Source: Clostridiaceae bacterium (GTDB lineage Bacteria > Bacillota > Clostridia > DSM-8532). Taken from it: DNA of 42,918 bases. The first letter of the stretch is position 1. Each line of letters begins with the position of its first letter. This document shows, in pieces, positions 7,378 to 16,301 of the stretch. The translations under genes were made by a program, and so were the position numbers. The stretch covers positions 1-42,918 of the forward strand of contig JAAYKJ010000165.1 in assembly GCA_012522505.1 (NCBI GenBank). Reading direction: 5' to 3'. The notes under the pieces are model-generated. The model saw only the letters and a list, made by a program, of their open reading frames with translations. It was not told the origin of the DNA and searched no databases.

Positions 7378-8172
7378 TTGAATGTTATTGTATGTGTAAA
7401 GCAGGTTCCGGGGACCAATGAGGTTAAAATGAACAAGGAGACCAACACGATTATTCGGGAGAGCGCAGAAGCCATCATTAATCCCTTTGATGAGTATGCC
7501 ATTGAAGAAGGTGTACGGATTAAGGAAAATACCGATGGAAGTGTTACCGTGCTTAGTATGGGTATTCCGCAGGTCGCCGATTTGTTACGCGAAACGATCG
7601 CAGTGGGTGTAGACAATGCCGTCCTCCTCAGCGACAAGGCCTTTGCGGGTGCTGACAGCCTTGCAACAGCGTATGCTCTTTCAATGGGTGTTAAGAAAAT
7701 AGGGAAGTATGATCTGATCATTTGCGGGAAGCAGGCTACCGATGGAGATACGGCTCAGGTTGGACCAAGCCTTGCTGAAAAGTTGGGAATACCGCATACC
7801 ACCTACGTCCGGAAAATAGAGCAGATTACGGAAAACTATATCCGATGCCAACGCATGACCGAAGACGGGTACGAGGTGATTGAGATGCCCCTTCCTGCAG
7901 TTATCACTGTTGTGAAAGAAATCAACGAGCCGCGCCTTCCGTCAATTAAGGGTAAGCTGAAAGCTAAAAAGACTGAGGTGATGGTGTATAATGCTGATGA
8001 TATCGGTGCCGATAAAAACCTATGCGGTCTGAAGGGATCCCCTACTCAGGTTGTTAAAACGTTTGTACCAGAGCATGAGATCAGTGGTGAGATCATTGAA
8101 GGAACTTCCCGTGAGCAGGCTCAAAAACTTGTGCAGAAACTGATGTCCATGCAGTTCATGACCTGTAAATAG
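7378..8172 (+). CDS. etfB: Electron transfer flavoprotein subunit beta
   Basis: EtfB (264 aa) pairs with EtfA to pass electrons between the acyl-CoA dehydrogenase and NADH/ferredoxin. The TTG start at 7378 follows a GGAGAG site and gives the family N-terminus MNVIVCVKQVPGT. NPFDEYAIEEGVRIKE and ICGKQATDGDTAQVGPSLAE (nucleotide-binding region) are conserved. The C-terminal arm that wraps EtfA is present. It lies 162 bases after the dehydrogenase gene and 160 before etfA; no terminator is seen in the first gap. Confidence 0.95.
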   Translation: MNVIVCVKQVPGTNEVKMNKETNTIIRESAEAIINPFDEYAIEEGVRIKENTDGSVTVLSMGIPQVADLLRETIAVGVDNAVLLSDKAFAGADSLATAYALSMGVKKIGKYDLIICGKQATDGDTAQVGPSLAEKLGIPHTTYVRKIEQITENYIRCQRMTEDGYEVIEMPLPAVITVVKEINEPRLPSIKGKLKAKKTEVMVYNADDIGADKNLCGLKGSPTQVVKTFVPEHEISGEIIEGTSREQAQKLVQKLMSMQFMTCK

Positions 8173-8269
8173 CGCGTTTAAAGCAAACAGCCGATATCAA
8201 ATCCATTCATCCGGTTCGACAATATAATTCGATAATCCTATTCGTTCAGTCCGGCTTAAAGTCGTAACG

Positions 8270-8298
8270 AACCCCCTTATATAGAAAAGGGGTCTTTG
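8270..8298 (+). promoter_or_regulatory. Short hairpin in the etfB-etfA gap
   Basis: ACCCCCTT and AAAAGGGGT flank a short loop (TATATAG), followed only by TCTTTG. It resembles a weak terminator or processing hairpin that could set the EtfB:EtfA expression ratio. Confidence 0.35.
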
Positions 8299-8332
8299 AA
8301 ATATGATAATGAAATTGTATGGAGGTTACAAC

Positions 8333-9526
8333 ATGTCCCATATCACCATCATCTCTGAAAAATGTGTTGGGTGCAAGCTCTGCGTGGGAGCTTGTCCTTT
8401 CAATGCGATAGAAGTAACCGAAAAAAAGGCCAAAATCCTGGATGATTGCACCTTATGTGGTGCTTGTGTTTCATCATGCAAATTCAATGCGATAGATTTT
8501 CAAAAGGATGAAACAGATGCTTCGGTTGATCTGTCTGAATATCAAGGAGTTTGGGTTTTTGGCGAGCAGAAGAACAATCAGGTATCACAGGTTGTGTCAG
8601 AATTACTGGGCGAAGGACGAAAACTGGCAGACAAGCTTTCTGTTCCTCTGTCTGTGGTTTTGATCGGTTCGGAAATAGAGGGACAAGCTGCAGATTTGAT
8701 CGCTTGTGGCTCCGATAACGTATACCTGGTAGAGCATGAATCCTTGAAAAATTACAATGACGAATCCTATGCTGATATTTTTGTGCAGTTGGTGAAAAGG
8801 TTCAAGCCAGAGGTCATTCTGTTGGGTGCCACCACATACGGCCGTTCGCTGGCACCAAGAGTTGCCTCAAGGTTGAATACCGGGCTGACAGCAGACTGTA
8901 CCAGTCTTGATATCGATCCTGAAACACGGAACCTGCTGCAAACGCGGCCTGCCTTTGGCGGAAACCTTATGGCCACCATTATCTGCCCAAACCACCGGCC
9001 TCAAATGTCTACCGTCCGACCAAAGGTAATGAAGCCGCTAGATCCCGACCCTGCAAGAAAAGGAAAAATCATTCGTCCTGATGTTCATATTCCAACCGAG
9101 CTCAGCGTTAAAGTTATCGATATCGTTCAGACGCTCTGTGAAAAAGTGAACCTGACCGAAGCAGATATCATCGTCTCTGGTGGTAGGGGACTGGGTGACC
9201 CGAAGAACTTCGTTCTGGTGGAAGAGCTGGCGGAGGTTCTCGGTGCTGCTGTTGGAGCATCCCGTCCGGTTGTCGATTCGGGATGGGTTGACTATAGTCA
9301 TCAGGTAGGTCAGACCGGAAAAACCGTGGGCCCGAAAGTGTATTTTGCCTGCGGTATATCAGGGGCTGTACAGCACCTCGCGGGGATGTCCTCCTCCGAT
9401 ATTGTTATTGCGATCAATAAAGACCCCAGCGCGCCTATTTTCAAGATTGCCACCTTTGGTATCATTGGAAATGTTATTGAAATTCTTCCAGAGCTGACGA
9501 AGGAATTTAAGGCAAAGCTGGTTTAG
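8333..9526 (+). CDS. etfA: Electron transfer flavoprotein subunit alpha with N-terminal 2[4Fe-4S] ferredoxin domain
   Basis: The ATG at 8333 follows GGAGGT. Residues 1-60 form a bacterial ferredoxin module with two complete cysteine sets (C11, C14, C17, C21 and C39, C42, C45, C49). The EtfA N-terminal domain follows, with LLGATTYGRSLAPRVASRL. The FAD-binding C-terminal domain has GGRGLGDPKNF, GASRPVVDSGWV, QVGQTGKTVGPKVYFACGIS and HLAGM, ending near INKDPSAPIF. Length is 397 aa, longer than plain EtfA by the ferredoxin part. Similar fusions occur in the bifurcating lactate and caffeyl-CoA systems (LctC, CarE), so this Etf may feed or accept electrons through ferredoxin. It follows etfB in the same direction and is the last gene of the cluster. 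Confidence 0.95.
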   Translation: MSHITIISEKCVGCKLCVGACPFNAIEVTEKKAKILDDCTLCGACVSSCKFNAIDFQKDETDASVDLSEYQGVWVFGEQKNNQVSQVVSELLGEGRKLADKLSVPLSVVLIGSEIEGQAADLIACGSDNVYLVEHESLKNYNDESYADIFVQLVKRFKPEVILLGATTYGRSLAPRVASRLNTGLTADCTSLDIDPETRNLLQTRPAFGGNLMATIICPNHRPQMSTVRPKVMKPLDPDPARKGKIIRPDVHIPTELSVKVIDIVQTLCEKVNLTEADIIVSGGRGLGDPKNFVLVEELAEVLGAAVGASRPVVDSGWVDYSHQVGQTGKTVGPKVYFACGISGAVQHLAGMSSSDIVIAINKDPSAPIFKIATFGIIGNVIEILPELTKEFKAKLV

Positions 9527-9543
9527 CACCAGAAAAACCAGGC

Positions 9544-9573
9544 TTGACGTAACGTGGCAATAATGGATATAAT
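9544..9573 (+). promoter_or_regulatory. Sigma-A promoter for the pseudouridine synthase-radC pair
   Basis: TTGACG at 9544-9549, an 18-base spacer, and a perfect TATAAT at 9568-9573. Transcription would begin about 85 bases before the ATG at 9667. Confidence 0.65.
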
Positions 9574-9666
9574 AGGAAGCAAGCTGAATTGTTGCAGAAC
9601 AAGCCGGGTGCCCAAGTTGTGTCAGCCGCATCACTATGAGTATAATCCGGAGGGACAGTTGCTTTG

Positions 9667-10377
9667 ATGCAGATAAAAATACTATATGAAGATAATCATC
9701 TTTTAGGTGTGGAAAAGCCGGCAAATGTCCCCGTGCAGGAAGATGCCAGCAAAGATGGTGATCTTCTGTCTTTCCTGAAGCAATATATTCAGCGCAAATA
9801 TAATAAAAAGGGCGAAGCCTTCCTTGGCATGGTTCATCGGCTTGACCGACCTGCCGGTGGTGCGATGGTTTTTGCCCGAACCTCCAAAGCAGCCTCAAGG
9901 TTATCCGAACAAATGAGGGCAAGAAAGGTTCAAAAAACCTACCTTGCCGTTGTGGAAGGATCCTATGCGGACAGTGCAGGAACATATCATAGCTATCTTT
10001 TCAAAGATCGTACAAAGAATATTGTTCATGTGGTGCCAAAGGGCACACCGGGTAGTCAGGAAGCCCTATTGAATTACCATGTGGTTGCCCGGGCCGAGGG
10101 GATGTCACTGGTGAAAATCGATCTGGAAACAGGGCGGCCTCATCAGATACGCGTGCAGTTCTCTCACGATGGGCATCCGTTAATCGGAGACAACAAGTAT
10201 GGAAGTACAAGACATGGAAAACCAACAAAACACTTGGCATTATGGTCCTTACAGCTGGATTTCAAGCATCCTGTCAGGGATGAGGTCATTCGGATTGTTA
10301 GCACTCCTCCGAATGAACACCCCTGGGTTTTTTTCTCAACGGATATCATTTCTCTGTTAAATGGGGGAGAGTTATGA
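9667..10377 (+). CDS. RluA-family RNA pseudouridine synthase
   Basis: The enzyme isomerises uridine to pseudouridine in rRNA or tRNA; the target cannot be told from sequence. The signature MVHRLDRPAGGAMVFART carries the catalytic aspartate (D60). ILYEDNHLLGVEKPANVPV at the N-terminus and LETGRPHQIRVQFSHDGHPLIGD later are family motifs. At 236 aa it lacks an N-terminal S4 domain, as in short RluA-type enzymes. The ATG at 9667 (directly after an in-frame TTG) follows a GGAGGG site. Its last codons overlap the radC start by four bases (ATGA), so translation is probably coupled. Confidence 0.92.
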   Translation: MQIKILYEDNHLLGVEKPANVPVQEDASKDGDLLSFLKQYIQRKYNKKGEAFLGMVHRLDRPAGGAMVFARTSKAASRLSEQMRARKVQKTYLAVVEGSYADSAGTYHSYLFKDRTKNIVHVVPKGTPGSQEALLNYHVVARAEGMSLVKIDLETGRPHQIRVQFSHDGHPLIGDNKYGSTRHGKPTKHLALWSLQLDFKHPVRDEVIRIVSTPPNEHPWVFFSTDIISLLNGGEL

Positions 10378-11051
10378 GCAGGAATCTGCATGAAGGTCAT
10401 CGGGAGAAAGTGAAGCAGCGCTTTATCGAGGAAGGGCTGAACGCATTTGAAGATCATCAGGTGCTTGAGCTGCTGCTTTTTTATACTATTCCAAGAAAAG
10501 ATACAAATGAAATGGCTCACCGTCTTCTAGAGAAGTTTGGTACCCTTGAAAGCCTCTTTGATTCCAAACCGGAAGAGCTCATAAAAAAGGGGAAGGTTAC
10601 CAGAAACACCGCTATATTTTTGTCTATGGTTCCTGAACTGGCCAGAAGGTATATGATGCTGAAGCAGGGGAGAAAACCCGTTCTGGACAGTTCTTCCAAA
10701 GCCGGGCAGTTCATAACCACCCTTTTCATCGGAAAAACCTATGAGGCGTTCTATGTGTGCTGCCTGAACTCACAGAACCAACTGAACTATGCTGCCTTGG
10801 TTCATGAAGGAACCATTAATGAAGCGCCGGTATATCCTCGGCTGATAGTAGAAACAGCCTTGAGGCATCAGGCCAGCAGTATCATACTGGCTCACAACCA
10901 TCCCGGCGGAAGCCTGAAACCCTCCAACGCTGATATTGAAGTAACCCGAAAAATATGTGATGCGATGAAAACGATTTCAGTTTCGGTCATCGATCACATG
11001 ATAGCCGCAGGAAACAATTACTTTAGTTTTGCTGAAAACGGTTTGCTCTAA
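10374..11051 (+). CDS. radC: RadC family JAB/MPN-domain protein
   Basis: RadC proteins (225 aa here) have a helix-hairpin-helix-like N-terminal part, here RKDTNEMAHRLLEKFGTLES, and a C-terminal JAB1/MPN metal-binding fold. The metal site is intact: an upstream glutamate in RLIVETALRHQ, then LAHNHPGGSLKPSNADIEVT with its two histidines and aspartate. The biological role is not established; despite the name, a repair function is not proven. It overlaps the pseudouridine synthase gene by four bases. No terminator is seen before the GH67 promoter. Confidence 0.92.
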   Translation: MSRNLHEGHREKVKQRFIEEGLNAFEDHQVLELLLFYTIPRKDTNEMAHRLLEKFGTLESLFDSKPEELIKKGKVTRNTAIFLSMVPELARRYMMLKQGRKPVLDSSSKAGQFITTLFIGKTYEAFYVCCLNSQNQLNYAALVHEGTINEAPVYPRLIVETALRHQASSIILAHNHPGGSLKPSNADIEVTRKICDAMKTISVSVIDHMIAAGNNYFSFAENGLL

Positions 11052-11081
11052 ACAGCTTATCTGTATTCAGATGTTTTGCAA

Positions 11082-11110
11082 TTGATTGGAATTGTTTCTG
11101 TTGATATAAT
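11082..11110 (+). promoter_or_regulatory. Sigma-A promoter for the GH67 gene
   Basis: TTGATT at 11082-11087, 17 bases, then a perfect TATAAT at 11105-11110. Confidence 0.65.
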
Positions 11111-11119
11111 GAAAACGAG

Positions 11120-11158
11120 AGCGCCACAAAAGAAAATTTTTGCCAATAACGCGGCGCT
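11120..11158 (+). promoter_or_regulatory. Hairpin in the GH67 5' leader or operator
   Basis: AGCGCC at 11120-11125 and GGCGCT at 11153-11158 are inverted repeats just downstream of the predicted transcription start. They could form an mRNA hairpin or a repressor site; nothing in the sequence decides which. Confidence 0.35.
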
Positions 11159-11188
11159 ATAACAATTGAAAGGAGAACAATAACAGCT

Positions 11189-13240
11189 ATGGATGCAACA
11201 ACGAAACGCCCGGATAGAAAGAAATCCCCGGTTTATGATTGTTGGCTGAATTATCGCCCAATCAATGCTCCAATCGCAGATGCATATGCAACTTTTTGTC
11301 ATTCCATCACCTGTGTTGGCACCTCACCTGTTATAGAGTCTGCTTTGTCCGAACTGGCTTATGGGATTCAATCCATGCTTGGGATCACTCCCGAAAGAAC
11401 ACAAACGTTTCAGGGGATTGCGATTGGCATTGTGGAGCAAATGGATGGTATCGCTTTTTCTGAAACTGAAAATATAGACGAAGAAGGGTATATTATCAAG
11501 CGTCATAAACAGGGCTTTATAATCGCTGGTAAACAGGACAGAGGGGTTCTGTATGGTGTATTTGCCTTTCTCCGGTTGCTGCAGATGAAAACGCCTCCAG
11601 AGAAAATAGAACGGGCCGAATGTCCTTTAAACAAGCTGCGCATGGTGAACCAGTGGGATAATATGGATGGCACGATCGAAAGAGGTTACGCAGGTAAATC
11701 AATTTTTTACAAAGATAACCGCTTTTCAGAAGATATGGAAATAATCCGTGATTATGCCAGAATGCTGGCGTCTGTTGGTATCAATGGAATAGTGCTGAAT
11801 AATGTGAATGTACATCATTATGAAACACGGCTACTCACGGATTTCCTGCCTGATGTGGTCAAGCTCGCTGAACTTTTCAGAAGATATGGCATACAGACTT
11901 TTCTTTCAATTAATTACTCCAGTCCAATCGATTTGGGAGGGTTGCCCACCGCAGATCCTCTTGATGCAGCGGTTCAAAACTGGTGGTGTGAGAAAGTACG
12001 TGAAATCTATCAGTCTATTCCCGATTTCGGAGGATTTCTGGTCAAGGCAGACTCTGAATACAGACCTGGTCCGTTTACATATGGCAGGGACCATGCTGAG
12101 GGTGCCAATATGCTTGCGAAAGCCCTGAAACCATTTGGCGGAATTGTCATATGGCGCTGCTTTGTTTATAACTGTATGCAAGACTGGCGGGATCTGGAAA
12201 CCGATCGTGCAAATGCTGCTTATGATAATTTCATGCCTTTAGATGGCAAATTCATGGACAATGTCATTTTGCAGATCAAAAACGGACCGATGGATTTTCA
12301 GGTTAGAGAACCTGTGTCTTCGCTTTTCGGCAGTCTGAAAAAGACGAACCAGATGCTTGAGCTGCAGATTACGCAGGAATATACGGGTCAGCAGAAGCAT
12401 GTTTGCTATCTTATCCCGCAATGGAAGGAAGTACTTGACTTTGATACCTTTGCAAAGGGTAGCGGATCAACTGTCAAGAGGATCATTTCAGGAAGGCTGT
12501 TTCCACAGAAGCATTGTGGTATTGCTGCGGTATCCAATATCGGTGATGACGCCAACTGGACGGGACATATTCTTGCCCAGGCTAACCTGTATGGTTATGG
12601 TAGGCTTGCCTGGAATCCAGATACAGACAGCCGAGCGATTACTGATGAATGGATCCGGCTAACCTTTGGTGATTCAGATAAAGTAATGGATGTGATCAAC
12701 GATATTTTATTGAGCTCATGGCATACTTATGAGAAATATACCTCTCCACTGGGGATCGGATGGATGGTCAATCCAGGACACCATTATGGCCCCAGCGTTG
12801 ACGGATATGAATACTCAGCATGGGGAACCTACCACAGAGCTGATTGTCATGGGATCGGTGTTGACAGAACGGTTGAAACGGGGACGGGCAATACAGGGCA
12901 ATATTTCCCACCTAACGCAGAGATGTATAACAATCGTGAAACCTGCCCGGAAGAGCTCTTGTTGTTTTTTCATCGTGTACCCTATACCTACCGCCTGAAA
13001 TCGGGAAAAACCCTTATTCAGCATATTTATGACACACATTTTGAAGGTGTTGAGCAGGTGAAACGGTATAGAGACAGTTGGTTGGAGCTCAAAGATCTGA
13101 TCGATACCGAAAGGTTTGATCATGTGCTGAAAATGCTGGAGATACAGATAAAAGATGCGGCAGAATGGCGGGATGTCGTGAACAGCTATTTTTTCAGAAA
13201 GACCGGTATACCGGATGAGAAGGGAAGAACGATTTACTGA
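11189..13240 (+). CDS. aguA: GH67 alpha-glucuronidase
   Basis: The enzyme removes 4-O-methyl-glucuronic acid from the ends of xylo-oligosaccharides. At 683 aa it has the family's normal length and no signal peptide, so it acts in the cytoplasm on imported oligomers. The catalytic residues of the Geobacillus enzyme (E285, D364, E392, recalled from the literature) all appear here at a constant offset of +5: E290 in [11 protein letters not shown] (acid), D369 in [10 protein letters not shown] and E397 in [27 protein letters not shown] and [12 protein letters not shown] are other conserved blocks. The ATG at 11189 lies 13 bases after AAAGGAG, slightly far. The gene stands alone, with no transporter, xylanase or xylosidase beside it, and has its own promoter and 3' hairpin. 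Confidence 0.95.
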   Translation: MDATTKRPDRKKSPVYDCWLNYRPINAPIADAYATFCHSITCVGTSPVIESALSELAYGIQSMLGITPERTQTFQGIAIGIVEQMDGIAFSETENIDEEGYIIKRHKQGFIIAGKQDRGVLYGVFAFLRLLQMKTPPEKIERAECPLNKLRMVNQWDNMDGTIERGYAGKSIFYKDNRFSEDMEIIRDYARMLASVGINGIVLNNVNVHHYETRLLTDFLPDVVKLAELFRRYGIQTFLSINYSSPIDLGGLPTADPLDAAVQNWWCEKVREIYQSIPDFGGFLVKADSEYRPGPFTYGRDHAEGANMLAKALKPFGGIVIWRCFVYNCMQDWRDLETDRANAAYDNFMPLDGKFMDNVILQIKNGPMDFQVREPVSSLFGSLKKTNQMLELQITQEYTGQQKHVCYLIPQWKEVLDFDTFAKGSGSTVKRIISGRLFPQKHCGIAAVSNIGDDANWTGHILAQANLYGYGRLAWNPDTDSRAITDEWIRLTFGDSDKVMDVINDILLSSWHTYEKYTSPLGIGWMVNPGHHYGPSVDGYEYSAWGTYHRADCHGIGVDRTVETGTGNTGQYFPPNAEMYNNRETCPEELLLFFHRVPYTYRLKSGKTLIQHIYDTHFEGVEQVKRYRDSWLELKDLIDTERFDHVLKMLEIQIKDAAEWRDVVNSYFFRKTGIPDEKGRTIY

Positions 13241-13310
13241 GATAGTTTCCGTTATGCACAGCTATCTCCCAAGCATATAGGATATGAACAGTAACGAGAC
13301 AGTGGAAAAG

Positions 13311-13336
13311 GCAGGAAGTTTTTGCAGACTTCCTGC
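13311..13336 (+). terminator. Hairpin after the GH67 gene
   Basis: GCAGGAAGT and ACTTCCTGC form a perfect 9-bp stem around TTTTGCAG, about 70 bases after the stop. The T-run is weak, and the last bases merge into the -35 box of the next promoter. Confidence 0.5.
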
Positions 13337-13365
13337 TTGACACTGATAGGAAGGTATATTATAGT
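13337..13365 (+). promoter_or_regulatory. Sigma-A promoter for the proS T-box transcript
   Basis: A perfect TTGACA at 13337-13342, 17 bases, then TATAGT at 13360-13365, directly upstream of the T-box leader. Confidence 0.7.
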
Positions 13366-13371
13366 AAGGAT

Positions 13372-13636
13372 ATCTTCGGCGCTGCGCACTGCTATGCCGA
13401 ATAGTTGAAAGAGCCATCATAAGAAATTCGATGAAGGGGCTGCGAAAAGAAGAGGTTCACAGAGAAAGAGGCCATTATGCTGGAAGGCTTCTGAACATTT
13501 TATTCTTTTCTTCCCATCCCTGAGAAGCAATTGATGAAATTGCCGTAAGTGCTGCGATAAAGCAATCAAGCGGGTCTTTTGACCAATTTGGGTGGTACCG
13601 CGGAATTTCCGTCCCTGTTTACAGGGGCGTTTTTTA
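13372..13636 (+). ncRNA. T-box riboswitch (leader of proS)
   Basis: The leader of about 265 bases carries the invariant antiterminator bulge sequence GGGTGGTACCGCGG at 13590-13603. It ends in an intrinsic terminator: CGTCCCTG/CAGGGGCG at 13610-13629, followed by six T residues. Upstream lie the long stem I region and an AG-rich segment (near 13452-13475). Uncharged tRNA binding would favour the antiterminator and allow proS transcription. The downstream gene predicts tRNA-Pro as ligand. Proline codon triplets (CCC, CCT) occur near 13515-13523, but I could not fold stem I with enough certainty to fix the specifier. Confidence 0.9.
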
Positions 13637-13718
13637 TTGGATGTTTTGTGTGCAGGAAAACAGAAACATGCATAATCCTGCCAGATACTGAATCTATAGA
13701 AAAAGGAGTTGTTTATGG

Positions 13719-15155
13719 ATGTCAAACGATAAGAAACTGGTCGAGGCCATTACCGCTATGGACGAGGATTTTGGTCAATGGTATACGGATATTGTGAAAA
13801 AAGCCGATCTGATCGAATATTCCAGCGTTCGAGGGTGCATGATTATCCGCCCATATGGGTATGCGATCTGGGAACTGATACAGAAAAACCTTGATAGGAT
13901 GTTTAAGGAAACCGGTCATCAGAATGTATACATGCCCATGTTTATTCCTGAAAGCCTATTACAAAAGGAGAAGGACCATGTGGAAGGGTTTGCCCCTGAA
14001 GTAGCATGGGTAACCCATGGGGGAGCGGACGAGTTGACCGAAAGGTTGTGTGTGCGGCCTACTTCAGAAACACTTTTCTGTGAGCATTATGCCAATATCA
14101 TTCACTCTTACAGAGATCTGCCCAAACTATATAACCAGTGGTGCTCTGTTGTGCGCTGGGAGAAAACAACCCGGCCATTCTTAAGGTCTCTGGAGTTTTT
14201 ATGGCAGGAAGGGCATACTGCCCATGCTACAGCGCAGGAAGCTCAGGAGGAGACCATCCGAATGCTGGAGGTGTATGAACGGTTTTGCGAAGACTATCTG
14301 GCCATTCCTGTTGTGAAGGGTCAAAAAACCGATAAGGAAAAGTTTGCAGGTGCCAGAGCAACCTATACGGTAGAAAGCCTGATGCATGACGGAAAGGCGC
14401 TTCAATCTGGAACAACCCATAATTTTGGCGATGGTTTTGCAAAAGCATTTGAGATTCAGTATACCGATAAAAACAACCAACTGCAATATGTGCATCAAAC
14501 CTCATGGGGGGTATCAACCAGGCTTATCGGAGCAATTATTATGGTTCATGGGGACGACAATGGGTTGGTTCTACCGCCTGAAGTTGCTCCGATACAGGTG
14601 GTCGTTATTCCGGTGCAGCAACACAAAGAAGGTATTTTGGAAAAAGCTTTTGCGGTTAAGGAAAGGCTTTCAAAAATCGTACGTGTGGATCTGGACGACA
14701 GTGACAAAATGCCAGGCTGGAAATTCAGTGAGCATGAAATGAGAGGTGTTCCGCTTCGCCTTGAACTGGGTCCAAAGGATATTGAAAAGAACCAATGTGT
14801 AATCGTGCGCAGGGATACCCGTGAAAAGATATTCATTTCGCTTGAAGAGCTGGAAACCCGAATCCCCCAGATACTTGCAGATATGCAGAGGGGGCTTTTG
14901 GAAAAGGCAAGAACAATGCGTGATAAAAAAACCTATACTGCCACAAGTATAGAGCAATTGGCAGCGATCTGTGAAGAAAACCCAGGGTTTATTAAAGCCA
15001 TGTGGTGTGGCGACAGAGATTGTGAAGACAGGATCAAGGAAGAAACAGGGGCAACAGCCCGCTGTATCCCCTTTACCCAGGAAGAAATCGCAGACACCTG
15101 CGTATGCTGCGGCGAACCTGCCAAACACATGGTGTATTGGGGGAAGGCTTATTAA
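13719..15155 (+). CDS. proS: Prolyl-tRNA synthetase, type 3 (archaeal/eukaryotic-like)
   Basis: ProS charges tRNA-Pro. At 478 aa and without the editing insertion of the E. coli-type enzyme, it belongs to the short class II type common in Clostridia. Motif 2-like region: [15 protein letters not shown] and [18 protein letters not shown]. The family segment [12 protein letters not shown] follows, then a motif 3 region [16 protein letters not shown]. The C-terminal zinc-type domain has cysteines in [11 protein letters not shown] and [19 protein letters not shown]. The ATG at 13719 is chosen; an out-of-frame ATG lies at 13715. AAAAGGAG precedes it. It is controlled by the T-box leader and followed 43 bases later by popT. 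Confidence 0.96.
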   Translation: MSNDKKLVEAITAMDEDFGQWYTDIVKKADLIEYSSVRGCMIIRPYGYAIWELIQKNLDRMFKETGHQNVYMPMFIPESLLQKEKDHVEGFAPEVAWVTHGGADELTERLCVRPTSETLFCEHYANIIHSYRDLPKLYNQWCSVVRWEKTTRPFLRSLEFLWQEGHTAHATAQEAQEETIRMLEVYERFCEDYLAIPVVKGQKTDKEKFAGARATYTVESLMHDGKALQSGTTHNFGDGFAKAFEIQYTDKNNQLQYVHQTSWGVSTRLIGAIIMVHGDDNGLVLPPEVAPIQVVVIPVQQHKEGILEKAFAVKERLSKIVRVDLDDSDKMPGWKFSEHEMRGVPLRLELGPKDIEKNQCVIVRRDTREKIFISLEELETRIPQILADMQRGLLEKARTMRDKKTYTATSIEQLAAICEENPGFIKAMWCGDRDCEDRIKEETGATARCIPFTQEEIADTCVCCGEPAKHMVYWGKAY

Positions 15156-15198
15156 TGGTGGTTGCTGATTCTGTCCTGAAAATGCGGAGGTAGATCTT

Positions 15199-16053
15199 TT
15201 GAAATATTTAGTTTATATTGTCAAAGGTGTCGTGATAGGAATCGCGACACTGGTACCAGGCGTCAGCGGAGGGACAATGTCCATCATTCTGGGTTTATAC
15301 GATGACATCATCCACGCCATCAGTTCTTTCTTCAAGGATATGAAAAAGAATATCATATTTCTTGCGACGGTAGGAATAGGTGGTATTATCGGGCTACTCG
15401 CATTCAGCAAGGTTATGGAATTGGCTCTGATTCATTTCAGATATCCGATGGTTTATCTGTTTATAGGTGTTATTATCGGAGGCATGCCGGTTTTATTCAA
15501 AAAAGCATCAGGTGGTTTCATGAAAGCAGGGAATTGGTTGTATTTTGCAGCTGGTGTACTGATAATTCTTGTAATGTCTTTCTATGACGTCACAATTGTA
15601 AACCTCGCCAATTCATCCGGAATCCTGCAGTTCGTCTTTTTGTTCTTTGCAGGTATAATAATAGCAGTCGCCTTAATTCTTCCAGGCCTAAGCACATCCT
15701 TCATGCTGCTGGCGATTGGTTTGTATGATATAACCCTTAATGCACTAAGTGAGCTGCGGACAATAGTTTTGCATGGCACAACCCCGAATGCAGAGTGGGT
15801 GTTCAGCTATCTGATACCCATCTGCCTTGGGACCGCATTCGGCATCATTACCACAACAAAGGTGCTGGAGAGATTCATGAATAGCAAACCTCAACAAACC
15901 TATATGTTGATTCTGGGGTTTGTGGCCGGATCCATCGTAGATATTGTATTTGACACAGGGCTGCCTTCGGGATGGAATATTGTCCTTTCCATTGCAACCT
16001 TCATCCTTGGCTTTTTGATTATTAAAAAAATGAGTGAAAGATTCAGTGAGTGA
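15199..16053 (+). CDS. popT: DUF368 membrane protein, polyprenyl-phosphate transporter PopT family
   Basis: DUF368 proteins were recently shown to move undecaprenyl phosphate back to the inner leaflet of the membrane, recycling the wall-lipid carrier. This protein (284 aa) has about eight hydrophobic segments and two matching re-entrant motifs: LVPGVSGGTMSIILGLYDD near the N-terminus and LILPGLSTSFMLLAIGLYD in the middle. The pair suggests an internal duplication, as known for the family; the second motif has STS where SGS is common. The TTG at 15199 follows GGAGGT. It is probably cotranscribed with proS and thus partly under the T-box. With uppP at the left edge, it is the second lipid-carrier gene in the window. 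Confidence 0.88.
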   Translation: MKYLVYIVKGVVIGIATLVPGVSGGTMSIILGLYDDIIHAISSFFKDMKKNIIFLATVGIGGIIGLLAFSKVMELALIHFRYPMVYLFIGVIIGGMPVLFKKASGGFMKAGNWLYFAAGVLIILVMSFYDVTIVNLANSSGILQFVFLFFAGIIIAVALILPGLSTSFMLLAIGLYDITLNALSELRTIVLHGTTPNAEWVFSYLIPICLGTAFGIITTTKVLERFMNSKPQQTYMLILGFVAGSIVDIVFDTGLPSGWNIVLSIATFILGFLIIKKMSERFSE

Positions 16054-16082
16054 ATCTCTGATAAAACCGTATCATCTTTCAG

Positions 16083-16111
16083 CCCCCACTATCTTTAGCG
16101 GGGGTTCTTTT
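16083..16111 (+). terminator. Rho-independent terminator after popT
   Basis: CCCCCACT and AGCGGGGG form a hairpin with an ATCTTT loop, followed by TTCTTTT, about 30 bases after the popT stop. Confidence 0.8.
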
Positions 16112-16156
16112 GATCAAATCCAAATTCGCAGCGAAATTGCATAATTTTTTTTTATT

Positions 16157-16189
16157 TGTAAATAATTCATTTCACCTGGAGACATACTA
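16157..16189 (+). promoter_or_regulatory. Candidate sigma-G (forespore) promoter for the CAP-protein gene
   Basis: TGTAAATA at 16157-16164 and CATACTA at 16183-16189, 18 bases apart, match the sigma-G pattern (GNATA-like -35, CATACTA -10) well. A leader of about 105 bases would precede the gene. This is a motif match only. Confidence 0.45.
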
Positions 16190-16301
16190 TCTATTGCAAA
16201 GTTGGATCCTGCAAGTATTCCACCAGTAAGAAGGCCCGTGGCTGTTTAATGTTTTGGGAGAATGTCCGCAGGGTCCGGAACATGGTATGAGGAGGGAGAT
16301 T

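Noticed and set aside
11033-11047. CcpA cre-like site (TGAAAACGGTTTGC) upstream of the GH67 promoter
   Set aside because: It mismatches the conserved right half, lies inside the radC coding end, and is about 35 bases upstream of the -35 box.
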